Source: Gemmatimonadota bacterium
Lineage (GTDB): Bacteria; Gemmatimonadota; Gemmatimonadetes; Gemmatimonadales; GWC2-71-9
Reading direction: 5' to 3'
DNA: 64,000 nt
Assembly (NCBI GenBank): GCA_029262195.1
Contig: JAJCZX010000006.1
Span: 28,633-92,632 of the forward strand
In this document: one piece after another, positions 47,885 through 55,869 of the stretch
How positions within the stretch are numbered: position 1 is the stretch's first letter
How the letters are laid out: every line of letters begins with the position of its first letter
The notes under the pieces: generated by a model
Databases searched by the model: none
What the model was told of the DNA's origin: nothing
Seen by the model: only the letters and a program-made list of their open reading frames with translations
Made by a program: the position numbers and the translations under genes

Positions 47885-48982
47885 ATGACAAAACGTGCCA
47901 GTGTCGGCGCGCTTCTGTTGGTGCTGGGTGCCTTGGCATGCGACCACACCGACCCGGTTGACCCTAACGATACCGGAGATGGAAGTGGACGCCCAAACGA
48001 GCCCATCAACAACGCATTTCCGCGCCAGTTGACGTTTAACAGGGGCGGAGACGCAGATCCACACGTGTTCGGTAGCACCATCGTTTATAGTCGGAGGTCT
48101 ATCCCTCACGTAGATTCCGACTTTTGCCTGGCTTTTTTGCCACTCGAAGGCGGGTTCCTGGAAGACACGTTCTGCCCCGACAACGGAGCGGTTAATGGAA
48201 CTAAAGAAGCCTACGTTCAGCCGGCCATTTCTCCAGACGGCCAACGAATAGCTTTCGTAGAAGAAATAGGCGACACGGCCCAGCGTTCGTTGACCCCATT
48301 TTTCCGGCGGGTGATGGTGGGTCCCACCTCAGATCTCTCCGCGGCGACAGAGCTCCTGGACTTGACTCTGGGACTCTACACGATCGTGGGCCGTATCGGT
48401 GACATTCCGGCCAACGCGATCAACCGGCTGCAGTGGAGGGACAATGACAAATTGCTTTTCGTGGCCAGTTCGGAACGCACCCTTGCCGGGGCTTTTTGCT
48501 GCGACACACTGTACGTTCCTATGGCCCTTATCGAAGCCGACGCCAACGATGGGACCTGGAGGCAACTCGACATAGGGCCCCTCCCACCTTTCGATTTCTT
48601 CGTGACAGACCGGGGCACAATTCGGTTTATCAGGGGCGAAGATCCGGCCTTATGGCGTCAATTCGAACCGTGTGCCCAGACATCACCAGTATGTCCGGAC
48701 CACAAGGTGTGGGAGTTGGAAGGAGATTCCACCCGAATTGTGGCAGACTTTAAACCAAGCGGCACCATCTCCCGTCTTTTCGGCAGGGGAAGCACGACGA
48801 TGGTGCTTTCCGGTGATGGGAGACTACTCGCAGTGGACAACGCCGGGGGGTTCCGGCCGGGATCGGCCCTTGTCCCGCTGGGAAATCTGGAAAATTTGGC
48901 TTTCAACGAAGATGGGAGCCTTGGCGTAACCCTGACCAATTCCACGGGCCTTCCGGATTTGTGGTTGGTACGTTTCCAGTAA
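47885..48982 (+). CDS. Beta-propeller lipoprotein (TolB/PD40-like), unknown role
   Basis: 365 residues from ATG 47885. The N-terminus MTKRASVGALLLVLGALAC is a lipoprotein signal with lipobox GALAC. A low-complexity Asp/Pro-rich linker follows. The body has repeats of the kind DPHVFGSTIVYSRR and AISPDGQRIAFVEE, typical of PD40 propeller blades, and cysteine pairs. It is probably anchored to an envelope membrane. The open frame upstream of the ATG lacks any such features. Confidence 0.72.
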   Translation: MTKRASVGALLLVLGALACDHTDPVDPNDTGDGSGRPNEPINNAFPRQLTFNRGGDADPHVFGSTIVYSRRSIPHVDSDFCLAFLPLEGGFLEDTFCPDNGAVNGTKEAYVQPAISPDGQRIAFVEEIGDTAQRSLTPFFRRVMVGPTSDLSAATELLDLTLGLYTIVGRIGDIPANAINRLQWRDNDKLLFVASSERTLAGAFCCDTLYVPMALIEADANDGTWRQLDIGPLPPFDFFVTDRGTIRFIRGEDPALWRQFEPCAQTSPVCPDHKVWELEGDSTRIVADFKPSGTISRLFGRGSTTMVLSGDGRLLAVDNAGGFRPGSALVPLGNLENLAFNEDGSLGVTLTNSTGLPDLWLVRFQ

Positions 48983-49030
48983 AAACTCCTCGGGGTGGAC
49001 GAAACGCCCATTTTTAGTATCTTTGGGCTA

Positions 49031-49528
49031 ATGACAGAGCATCTCGTTGTGGGCACTGAAATCAGTGACCAAAGCCCTCCCGCTCCTCGAGAAAAGCAAA
49101 TTCTGTGGTTCGTCCTGGCAGCGGTTGGCGTGGCAGTCGGAGGATATGGTTGGTATGGGCTCGGTGGCATCTGGATTTCAGCAGACCTTGGCAATCTAAG
49201 TTGGGAATTTGACGCAATTGCGAGCACCTTCTACGCGATGGTTCTCCCAACTGTCGGCTTTGCGTTGCTCGCCGTCGGGCTTTTCCGCAACCACTACGAA
49301 ATGGCCTGCAAGGCCGTAGCAATCCTTTTGATGGCAGTGGCTGCTTTCCTGGCGGGAATTTTGGTGATTTACGCGGTAGACCTTCCGGCCGCACTTCAGG
49401 ATGCCCGCGCTTCCGGAATCGCACCCGAATTTAGCCCGTACCCCACTATGGCGCTGGGCGCCGGGTTGGTCATTCTCTATGGGTGGGGCGCCTGGTATCT
49501 GAGATCGAGGACCAGGCATATCTATTGA
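49031..49528 (+). CDS. Small four-helix membrane protein, unknown function
   Basis: 165 residues from ATG 49031 (GTG 48995 would add 12). Four hydrophobic segments are visible, beginning WFVLAAVGVAVGGYGWYGLG and ending ALGAGLVILYGWGAWYL, with a basic C-terminus. I do not recognise a family. It follows the propeller lipoprotein on the same strand with about 50 bp between them, so they may be cotranscribed. Confidence 0.6.
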   Translation: MTEHLVVGTEISDQSPPAPREKQILWFVLAAVGVAVGGYGWYGLGGIWISADLGNLSWEFDAIASTFYAMVLPTVGFALLAVGLFRNHYEMACKAVAILLMAVAAFLAGILVIYAVDLPAALQDARASGIAPEFSPYPTMALGAGLVILYGWGAWYLRSRTRHIY

Positions 49529-49532
49529 TCAG

Positions 49533-49551
49533 CACGGGGGCACGGGGGCAC
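49533..49551. repeat. GGGGGCAC tandem spacer
   Basis: GGGGGCACGGGGGCACGG follows the membrane-protein gene. It resembles the GGCACCGGGGCA spacers at 25.8 and 27.9 kb. Confidence 0.45.
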
Positions 49552-49583
49552 GGATAAAATCCCTTACCCACGTCCCCACCCAC

Positions 49584-50609
49584 TTATTCAATCATCTTGA
49601 ATTGACTCCGAAAGCTTCTAAGCATTTTCTTTTTGTTGTCCTCAGGCAAAACACTTGCCTTGACCCCATTTAGGACCAATTCCTCAATCGCCATTCGATC
49701 AAGGCGAAAATAAGTCGCCGCTTTGAGGTATTCCTCCGTCAAAGTTGTGTTAAACATCGGCGGATCGTCAGAGTTTAGGGTGACAAAAAGCCCTGCCTCG
49801 ATCAATCTCGGTAAAGGGTGCTCGGCAAAAGATGGCGCAACCCCAAGACACACGTTGCTGGTAGGGCTGACGTCCAGGGGAATCTGACGCTCCCGCAAAA
49901 CCTCGACCAACTGCGGATCTTCAAGACACCGTACGCCGTGCCCAATCCGCGTTGCCTTCAAAACGTCTATCGCTCCCCAGATACTCTCCGGCCCAGCAAT
50001 TTCTCCAGCATGGGGTTGGCTTGCCAGCCCCGCTTCACGAGCGATGGCAAAGGCACGCTCAAACAACTCTGGTGGGTATCCTGCCTCCAGTCCCCCAACC
50101 CCGAAGCCTACCACTCCGTCATCAATGCCGTCAACAGCCCAACCAGCTACCGTTTCCGCGTGCTCAACCGGAGGGATATTTCGAGCGAAATCAAGAACCC
50201 AACCCACCCCGACATCCAGCTCCTCATCCGCCCACCGCCGTGCCCGACCCAGAGCCGCGATCTGTTCAGAAAAGGGTATCTGCGTGTTAAGACTATAGTG
50301 CGTATAGGGGGTGAAAGTTACTTCGCTGTATCGGATGTTCTGGGCCGCCTGCCCCCTAAGAAACTCTTTGGCAACGTGCTCGATGTCCTTGCCCGAGCAG
50401 ATACAGGAGGAGATCGCAATGTAGATCTCCACGAAGTGCGAAAAATCTGTGAAAGTGTACCAGTCTCGTAGACCTTCGACCGTGGTGGCTGGCAACTCAA
50501 CCGAGTTTCGCTGAGCTAATTGCAACAGAGTCTCGGGCTCAATAGAGCCTTCAAGGTGGACATGCATCTCCACCTTCGGCATCACTTTGATGAAGTCAAA
50601 TATCGACAT
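49584..50609 (-). CDS. add: Adenosine deaminase
   Basis: 341 residues from ATG 50609. The zinc site is visible: MPKVEMHVHLEG, SQPHAGEIAG, IGHGVR and NSDDPPMF. It deaminates adenosine to inosine, or adenine if it belongs to the adenine deaminase subgroup. It could supply purine skeletons to the nucleobase operons 7 kb away. The longer frame to 50720 overlaps the divergent pirin gene and is rejected. Starts of the two genes are 92 bp apart. Confidence 0.9.
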   Translation of the reverse strand: MSIFDFIKVMPKVEMHVHLEGSIEPETLLQLAQRNSVELPATTVEGLRDWYTFTDFSHFVEIYIAISSCICSGKDIEHVAKEFLRGQAAQNIRYSEVTFTPYTHYSLNTQIPFSEQIAALGRARRWADEELDVGVGWVLDFARNIPPVEHAETVAGWAVDGIDDGVVGFGVGGLEAGYPPELFERAFAIAREAGLASQPHAGEIAGPESIWGAIDVLKATRIGHGVRCLEDPQLVEVLRERQIPLDVSPTSNVCLGVAPSFAEHPLPRLIEAGLFVTLNSDDPPMFNTTLTEEYLKAATYFRLDRMAIEELVLNGVKASVLPEDNKKKMLRSFRSQFKMIE

Positions 50610-50700
50610 ACACAAATAAGGCGGAAGTAAAATACTATGGGAAGGCTCTTGTTTTCTTATTAGAATCAGGAGCACCCTGAAACGTTCCCGGAGACTGTCA

Positions 50701-51606
50701 GTGTCAATTCGCCCAATCAAACAAACCGTAATCGCTCAACCCACTATGGAAGGCGCGGGAGTCCACCTGCGCCGCGCCTTCGGCTTCGGCGATACCGTTG
50801 AAACAGATCCTTTCCTGCTGTTTGACGACTTCCGGAATGAACGCCCTTCGGATTACCTGGCCGGATTTCCCTGGCATCCACACCGCGGAATCGAAACCAT
50901 CACCTACGTCCTCGCGGGCACAGTGGACCACGGGGACAGCCTCGGCAACACCGGTTCGTTAGGTGCCGGAGACGTGCAATGGATGACAGCCGGCAGCGGT
51001 ATCATGCACCAGGAGATGCCCAAAGGGGACGAGACCGGCAGAATGCACGGCTTCCAGCTGTGGGCCAACCTCCCGGCTTCACACAAGATGACCGCACCCA
51101 GGTATCAAGACGTAAACTCGAACGACATACCCGAAATAACTGACGACGATGGCACCAAAGTCCGAGTGGTCTGCGGAAGTTTCTGGGGCCAAAAAGGACC
51201 GGTCGACGGTATCGCTGCTGATCCACAGTATCTCGACGTATGGGTACCACCGGGGAAACGAAAGGTACTGCCCGTCGAGACGTACCGGAACGCATTCGCG
51301 TACGTTTTCGACGGCAGCGGCACGTTCCGCGATGCCTCAGACCCAAGCCCGGCTAAAACTGAAGACATCCACGGCAACATAATTCCCCCCGATGCCGACA
51401 TCGGCAATCGATCGCTCGTGCTTTTCAGCAGCGGCGATGAAGTAGTGGTAAACGCCGGAGAAAACGGCATTCGTTTCCTACTGGTATCGGGAGAACCGCT
51501 CAAGGAGCCGGTTGCGTGGCGTGGACCGATAGTCATGAATACGCGTGAGGAGTTGGTTCATGCCTTCAGAGAGCTTGAGGCGGGGACGTTCATTAAAAGT
51601 GGGTAA
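50701..51606 (+). CDS. Pirin-family bicupin
   Basis: 301 residues from GTG 50701, with CGGAGAC upstream. The N-terminal cupin has FPWHPHRGIETITYVLAG and GDVQWMTAGSGIMHQEMP, which hold the metal ligands of pirins. The second cupin holds GTFRDA and the C-terminal GEPLKEPVAW motif. Some pirins are quercetinases, others redox-sensitive regulators; the role here is unknown. It is the last ordinary chromosomal gene before the cassette region. Confidence 0.9.
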   Translation: MSIRPIKQTVIAQPTMEGAGVHLRRAFGFGDTVETDPFLLFDDFRNERPSDYLAGFPWHPHRGIETITYVLAGTVDHGDSLGNTGSLGAGDVQWMTAGSGIMHQEMPKGDETGRMHGFQLWANLPASHKMTAPRYQDVNSNDIPEITDDDGTKVRVVCGSFWGQKGPVDGIAADPQYLDVWVPPGKRKVLPVETYRNAFAYVFDGSGTFRDASDPSPAKTEDIHGNIIPPDADIGNRSLVLFSSGDEVVVNAGENGIRFLLVSGEPLKEPVAWRGPIVMNTREELVHAFRELEAGTFIKSG

Positions 51607-51685
51607 TGGGTAAATCGGAGGTTGCCAATGAGATCAGGCGAAGCCTCGATCGCCATTCTGGGTCCCTCCTTTTGCATTCTGATAG

Positions 51686-51785
51686 CCTGACAGGATTCGC
51701 TTCAGCAAGCAATCGAACCGGCCACTGCTGAGGAATTCGGCCGGTGAATACCGAGAATCGTCGTTGGCGACCGCGGGTAAACGAA
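51686..51785. repeat. R2 repeat, copy 1 (short tRNA-Arg 3' remnant joined to a second arm type)
   Basis: Starts GCCTGACAGGATTCG, resembling the T-arm end of tRNA-Arg. It continues AGCAATCGA..CGG and GGTGAATACCGAGAATCG, then GGCGACCGCGGGTAAAC. A divergent copy lies at 55870-56010. The stem TCGTC-GTT-GGCGA in this copy is TCGCC-GAA-GGCGA in the other, so pairing is kept while sequence changes. It abuts an insertion-sequence remnant. Confidence 0.6.
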
Positions 51786-51790
51786 TGACC

Positions 51791-51910
51791 TGCGAATTCA
51801 GGCATATTCCCCCGGTCGAACATGAAGAAGAATACTACCGCCGTCAGAGGGCTTTAGACCCAGTGCCGGCACTCACGTAAATTGGTCTCCGGCAATCCCG
51901 GGGTGGTTCA
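51791..51910 (+). mobile_element. 3' remnant of an IS3-family insertion sequence
   Basis: A 29-codon frame contains RHIPPVEHEEEYYRRQ and stops at 51878-51880; IS3-family OrfB proteins of one group end in a similar IPPxExExxYY tail. It is followed by GGTCTCCGGCAATCCCGG and GGTGGTTCA, a typical terminal inverted repeat of that group. The rest of the element is gone, and the left side runs into the R2 repeat. Confidence 0.6.
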
Positions 51911-51912
51911 AT

Positions 51913-51941
51913 CTTTGCCGACGCAGCCACACCCGCGCTCG
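51913..51941. repeat. R3 direct repeat, copy 1
   Basis: CTTTGCCGACGC, then GCCACACCCG and CGCTCG. The same string with two substitutions and one inserted base is at 61508-61536. The two copies bracket the cassette array. Confidence 0.6.
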
Positions 51942-52001
51942 AAAGTTACTACGACCGAAATCGCATGGCTTGAGATCGTGAGTAACCGACGACGGTTGAC
52001 C

Positions 52002-52130
52002 ATGGACGGGCTGGACTCGGACTTTTTCGACTTCCTCCCGCACGTGTACACTGACACTAACTTGTCGCGCAACTCCATATCTTTCTCAGTGAGTGACCAC
52101 TACCCGGCGTGGGTGGAGTTTGGGAGGTAA
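52002..52130 (+). pseudogene. C-terminal fragment resembling an endonuclease/exonuclease/phosphatase-family protein
   Basis: A 42-residue frame ends FSVSDHYPAWVEFGR. The SDHYPAWVEF ending matches the conserved C-terminal SDHxPxWVEF of EEP-fold enzymes. Upstream sequence in the same frame (from 51882) shows no catalytic motif, so this is a relic. It touches the decayed cassette junction at 52131. The 51607-52290 stretch otherwise holds only the repeats and IS remnant listed here. Confidence 0.4.
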
Positions 52131-52170
52131 AGACTAGTAGTCCTGGACACGGACGCAACTCAACCTCACC
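52131..52170. repeat. Unit E: decayed cassette junction
   Basis: GACTAGTAGTCCTG (52133-52146 region) differs at two places from the GATTAGAAGTCCTG anticodon-loop/core of units A and B. GGACGCAACTCAACCT follows where intact arms read GGACGTAACTCAACGT. The tRNA 3' part beyond the anticodon loop and the rest of the arm are lost. This extends the array about 0.9 kb leftward. Confidence 0.55.
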
Positions 52171-52290
52171 TGACCAGACGGGAATATGCCCCCTAAAAGG
52201 ACCCGCATGGCCAAAAATTTGGGACCGAACCAACGAGGTCAGGCCCCAAAACTTCCGTTACCGGTTGTTGAACTGACCAGTCCAATGAGA

Positions 52291-52812
52291 CTATGTCTGT
52301 CCCACGATTTCAAAATCCCCGATAGTCCATCCCACCGCAAATCGAGAGACCTCCATCCTGTAGTCAATTATGTCATAACCGGCGCGACTAGAGGGAGCGT
52401 TCGAGTAGGCTTTGACCCCCAGTACCCCTGATCCTGACTCCCAATTCAAGAAGCCGATAATCAGGTGAACGGTTCGGGTACCGCCCGAGATTTCACACCT
52501 ACGCTGTTGATCAGAACAGTTGACGACTCCTTCCGTCGGGCCAAAGGTAGCCTCAGTCACACTGGCCAGGACGTCGAGGAAACCCTGGTTCCAATCGGTT
52601 TTCCACCCACCGGTTGAATCACAGGACCGTCCCCAGCAAGGGACTCTCGAGTCGATGGAGATCAACCTGCCATTCGCTATGTTCATGATCTCTGGTGCTA
52701 GTAGGGAGGCGAGCGCACTATCGCCTACCGGAACAGACTGCCCCGCCACACTTGTCGCGGTACCTATCAGTCCCGCGAGTGTCCGGATAATAGAGAGGCG
52801 TCGTGCCATCAT
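52291..52812 (-). CDS. Small exported protein of unknown function (cassette cargo)
   Basis: 173 residues. A signal peptide (RTLAGLIGTATSVAGQS) is followed by a mature part with four cysteines in two pairs (VPCWGRSC and NCSDQQRRC), which could form disulfides, and a beta-rich C-terminus. No family recognised. Its ATG overlaps the stop of the upstream 60-residue frame by 4 bases (ATGA), so the two are translated together. It lies in the first cassette, between units E and A. Confidence 0.6.
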   Translation of the reverse strand: MMARRLSIIRTLAGLIGTATSVAGQSVPVGDSALASLLAPEIMNIANGRLISIDSRVPCWGRSCDSTGGWKTDWNQGFLDVLASVTEATFGPTEGVVNCSDQQRRCEISGGTRTVHLIIGFLNWESGSGVLGVKAYSNAPSSRAGYDIIDYRMEVSRFAVGWTIGDFEIVGQT

Positions 52813-52991
52813 CCCGAGTACCAGGTGTTCTCTGTATCGTAAGCTTCCGGGTGTCCTTGACCCATTAAATGAGCCTCCTCGTGAATCAAAGTGCGGGCAA
52901 GTTCGCTTTCCGGATAATCGAATACATATTCATGTACATCAAAACGGCCCGGTGGATGTTGGTATCCCGTGATATACTGTTCGGTTTCCAT
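52809..52991 (-). CDS. 60-residue frame with a metzincin zinc motif
   Basis: The frame contains LIHEEAHLMGQGHPEAY, an exact HExxHxxGxxH metzincin signature, but only about 34 residues precede it. It has no signal peptide. Either it is the C-terminal part of a peptidase truncated when unit A was inserted (the tRNA fragment ends 36 bp upstream), or it is a minimal domain working with the coupled downstream protein. The truncation reading is more likely. Confidence 0.5.
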   Translation of the reverse strand: METEQYITGYQHPPGRFDVHEYVFDYPESELARTLIHEEAHLMGQGHPEAYDTENTWYSG

Positions 52992-53026
52992 AGTTTAGGT
53001 TGGCTGGTAGGATCGGGCAACCCCAG

Positions 53027-53073
53027 TGCCCCGGACAGGATTCGAACCTGTGACCACGGATTAGAAGTCCTGC
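53027..53073 (-). pseudogene. tRNA-Arg(TCT) 3' half, unit A
   Basis: On the minus strand the order is anticodon loop CTTCTAA, 3' anticodon stem TCCGT, variable loop, T-arm ACAGG-TTCGAAT-CCTGT, acceptor CCGGGGC and discriminator A. The 5' anticodon stem is CAGGA rather than the ACGGA needed, and there is no D-arm or 5' acceptor. It is therefore a half-tRNA joined to foreign sequence. The variable loop is one base shorter than in unit B. Confidence 0.85.
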
Positions 53074-53219
53074 GAAGGGCGTAACTCAACGTATAACCAA
53101 CCGGAGAATCCGTAACTCAAATGCGGGTTCTCCGGTTTCTTTTACTGTCTTTTCCGTGCCGCTTTACCGTCCCGTAGGGATGCTTTAACGCTGAGTACGG
53201 TCACACCCGTGGACACACC
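53066..53219. repeat. Unit A arm (element attachment arm)
   Basis: After the core AAGTCCTGC come GTAACTCAACGTA (53081-53093), the hairpin CCGGAGAATCCG / CGGGTTCTCCGG around GTAACTCAAATG, then a T-rich run (TTTCTTTT). Two CTGTC/CCGTC-type repeats about 21 bp apart follow, then AGTACGGTCACACC and GGACACACC. Direct repeats on either side of a hairpin fit recombinase arm sites. On the plus strand the hairpin plus T-run also looks like an intrinsic terminator. Confidence 0.8.
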
Positions 53220-53523
53220 GGACGAAGGAAAACTGGCGGTCACGGTGGCAGACGCGCGCAATGATGGAGTCGGTGTCCGAGTGACCTGGCCAAGCGCGGT
53301 CCCCTTAGCCAATGATACTTGATTAAAGAGGCCGTCATGATCCGCTTTCGCTAGTCAGACCTCCCTCGGGCCCGATGGTTTGATTCCGCCAAGTAAACGG
53401 GTCAGATTGAAGCGACGGTTTTTTTGCAAACATCACAATCACCCGAGCGGGCCGGGGACGTCTTCTGTTGTGGGAATGCCTGGCACATCCAATTTCGACC
53501 ATCGTCAAACAAAGAGGCTGTTT
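53220..53523. other. Spacer between unit A and cassette gene; short open stretch
   Basis: A plus-strand frame from GTG 53209 reads DTPDEGKLAVTVADARNDG and stops at 53320-53322. It may be the tail of a lost exported protein, but no family is recognised. The remaining ~200 bp should hold the promoter of the following gene; nothing else stands out. Confidence 0.35.
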
Positions 53524-55392
53524 ATGGTACCAGTACGAAGGGTAGTTCGAAGGTTGCGCTCGGTTTTCCTGATGATCGCTGGAACGTTGGTGGCGGGCGA
53601 AGCCTCGCAAGCACAACAATCCGACGGGACTCTGGCGTTCCGCGGTTACCTGCAGGGCTACGCCAACACGGACAACGAAGTCTTCTGGAACTTCGACTAC
53701 TGGGCCGCGGTGGCAGACACGTTGGCCGCTGAGGGGTTCACCGCGATTGTCTGGTACGGACCCAATGAGCTGACGAACGGACAGCACATGCTTGTGAGGC
53801 ACGATGAGTTCCCCGAGGCCCGCGAGCTCACACCGGAACGGAACGACAGTATCATCGACCTCTGGCAACGCATCTTCGATCATGCGCGGACCCAGGGCTT
53901 AGAGAACTACCTCATGACCCAGCACATTTTCTTCACGAGGGCTTTCGCCGACGAGCACGGGCTTTTGAATCCGGGGCCGAATTCCCCCACGGTGAGCCAC
54001 TGGCAGGAACGAGGTTACCCCAATTTTTGGCCGGGCGATCCCGCTCCAATCCACAATTGCTGCGTCAGGACTGAGCTCACACGTGCTTACACCGAGGCAG
54101 TATACGTCGAATTAATCGACACCTATCAGAGCCTTGACGGTTTCTGGGGCTTCTCCGGGGAACCGGTCCCCGGCAATCGTAGCACGTTCTATCGTGATGC
54201 GATCTTGCCAGGACTCCAACGAGCAAGTAGACCAATGAAATTCGTGGCAAACCAATGGCAGATCCCGCTAAACGAGTTTGTTGAAAACATCCTCGGAAGC
54301 GACTCGTCCGGAAACCTTTGGCTGGGCTTTCACGGGTTCAACTCAGAACAGATCACAGATTCAAAACCGTATCCAGGTGTGCTTCTCTGGAGCGAGGTCA
54401 CCGGTTTGCCAACGATCCCCGAGGTCTATCCCGCAAACCAACTTTTCTTCCCCTTCAACTCACCGAAGTTCGCCCACGAAATAGTCTCTTCGATCGCCAG
54501 TAACACCGGACTGGCTGGCTACCTGTACTACGAACGGCATATCTCAGGCCGAATACTGGGGCCCCTGTTCCGACAGGCGCTCGCAGCATACGGAAGGGAC
54601 CTTGTGCCGTATTCCCCGGATCCATGGATCCGACAGCTAGCCGAACTAACCGGGAATCGACAGGCCGCCCACCATCTGTTAAACGCTTACGATGCCTGCA
54701 CCCGCGTGATTCCAGAGACTACGGCCCTAGTTTACTCCGGCGGCGACGTTATGAGACGAGAACTCCGCATGCCGTACGAGTTCTTCGCCGAGCCGTTCCC
54801 TTGGAGCTACGTGACTTCTCCTGCCCGAGGAGGGCGACTGGTGCCGATTCGACACTACGCTTCGATGATCGCCCGGGACCGCGAACGCTTCGCCAGCAAC
54901 GGATCGGATCCTTCGGTTGCCCCGTTCTATCAGCATCCAGTTTGGGGTAGCGAGGGCGGAAGCATATACGACGTTACACCGATCGAACACATGGCCCGCG
55001 TCGTAGAGATCGGCGCGAGCTGCCAGACTCAGGCCGATAGCGCCTATGCGCTAGCTACCAGCGGGAGCGAAGCATTGGCGGAGACGCGGGACGTGATGGA
55101 AGGCGTGTATCGCCTGTCGCAGTACTACGAGAAGAAGGTCGCAGCAGCTATCGCTAGCCTGGTTTTCGCGGAGTCGGCCGATAGCACCGATCTGGCAACC
55201 GCCGAACGAGCGGCCGACGAGGCCCTCGACGCCTACATCTGGGCGGCAGAGTTCATGCACGAACGCCTGGACCCGTACTACCAGAGAATCTCAGGCGGAC
55301 CGCTCAACGAGGCCGGAGTCCTTATTCCAGACCTAATTGAGGCGGAAAGGCGTGACCGAGCGGAGATCGGTCAAATCTTCGGGTGGCGGTGA
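53524..55392 (+). CDS. Exported enzyme-like protein of unknown function, glycoside-hydrolase-like (cassette cargo)
   Basis: 622 residues from ATG 53524; the frame is open further upstream but that part lacks structure. The signal peptide (LRSVFLMIAGTLVAGEASQA) ends before QQSDG. The N-terminal half has alternating strands and helices with FTAIVWYGPNELTNGQ, GFWGFSGEPVPG and VLLWSEVTGLP, a pattern like a TIM barrel with acidic residues at strand ends. The C-terminal half is helical. A polysaccharide-acting enzyme is a guess; I recognise no named family. It is the main gene of the cassette between units A and B. Confidence 0.6.
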   Translation: MVPVRRVVRRLRSVFLMIAGTLVAGEASQAQQSDGTLAFRGYLQGYANTDNEVFWNFDYWAAVADTLAAEGFTAIVWYGPNELTNGQHMLVRHDEFPEARELTPERNDSIIDLWQRIFDHARTQGLENYLMTQHIFFTRAFADEHGLLNPGPNSPTVSHWQERGYPNFWPGDPAPIHNCCVRTELTRAYTEAVYVELIDTYQSLDGFWGFSGEPVPGNRSTFYRDAILPGLQRASRPMKFVANQWQIPLNEFVENILGSDSSGNLWLGFHGFNSEQITDSKPYPGVLLWSEVTGLPTIPEVYPANQLFFPFNSPKFAHEIVSSIASNTGLAGYLYYERHISGRILGPLFRQALAAYGRDLVPYSPDPWIRQLAELTGNRQAAHHLLNAYDACTRVIPETTALVYSGGDVMRRELRMPYEFFAEPFPWSYVTSPARGGRLVPIRHYASMIARDRERFASNGSDPSVAPFYQHPVWGSEGGSIYDVTPIEHMARVVEIGASCQTQADSAYALATSGSEALAETRDVMEGVYRLSQYYEKKVAAAIASLVFAESADSTDLATAERAADEALDAYIWAAEFMHERLDPYYQRISGGPLNEAGVLIPDLIEAERRDRAEIGQIFGWR

Positions 55393-55674
55393 CGCGTCAG
55401 CATTGAAACAAGACACCTGGGAACGATCCAATCTCATTGAGAACACTCAGATCGTTGCAGAAACGAAGGCCCCAGAAATCGAATCCCTTGTCAATCCCTT
55501 GCGCCCCGGCCCAGGAACCAGGGATCGCTAAAAGGACGCTATGGGATGCCATGGATCCACCACATCTTCCACCACACGCCGAGGGGGCTGAGTCCCCGAA
55601 GCCGACCGGACATCAAAACGCTGAGGATCGGGCGACCCAAACAACTGCCCAAATCGTAGCAACTAGAAAGGACC

Positions 55675-55850
55675 GACGCCCACAAAAATCACGGCGTGTA
55701 CCGGCGTTGCGACATCGGAGACGAGCAAGACCTTCGGACGGCGTTGAGCGACTCGCCAAAGGGTTTGGTCAAACTTTGGTCACACCGGACCCAAAAACGG
55801 CCCCTCCGGAGACCGAAGAAGCCGTTACAGAATCAACCAACTCGTTGTAG
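55675..55850 (+). pseudogene. C-terminal remnant of a tyrosine recombinase (integrase)
   Basis: AHKNHGVYRRCDIGDEQDL, then RTAL, then in the next frame ERLAKGFGQTL match the integrase C-terminal pattern GHKTxxVxxRYxIxxxxDLxxAxxxL. The catalytic Tyr position is Cys (TGC 55708-55710), a one-base change from TAC. A one-base frameshift lies near 55745. TAG is at 55848. The N-terminal part is not found upstream. It ends 20 bp before the R2 repeat, the usual place of an integrase next to its attachment site, so it probably belonged to the R2-type element. The rest of 55393-55674 shows no gene. Confidence 0.65.
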
Positions 55851-55869
55851 TTACCGCACCTACAAAAGT

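Noticed and set aside
55393..55674. Additional protein in the frame preceding the integrase remnant
   Set aside because: The translation is low-complexity, Pro/Thr/Arg rich, with no signal, motif or ribosome-binding site that I can support.
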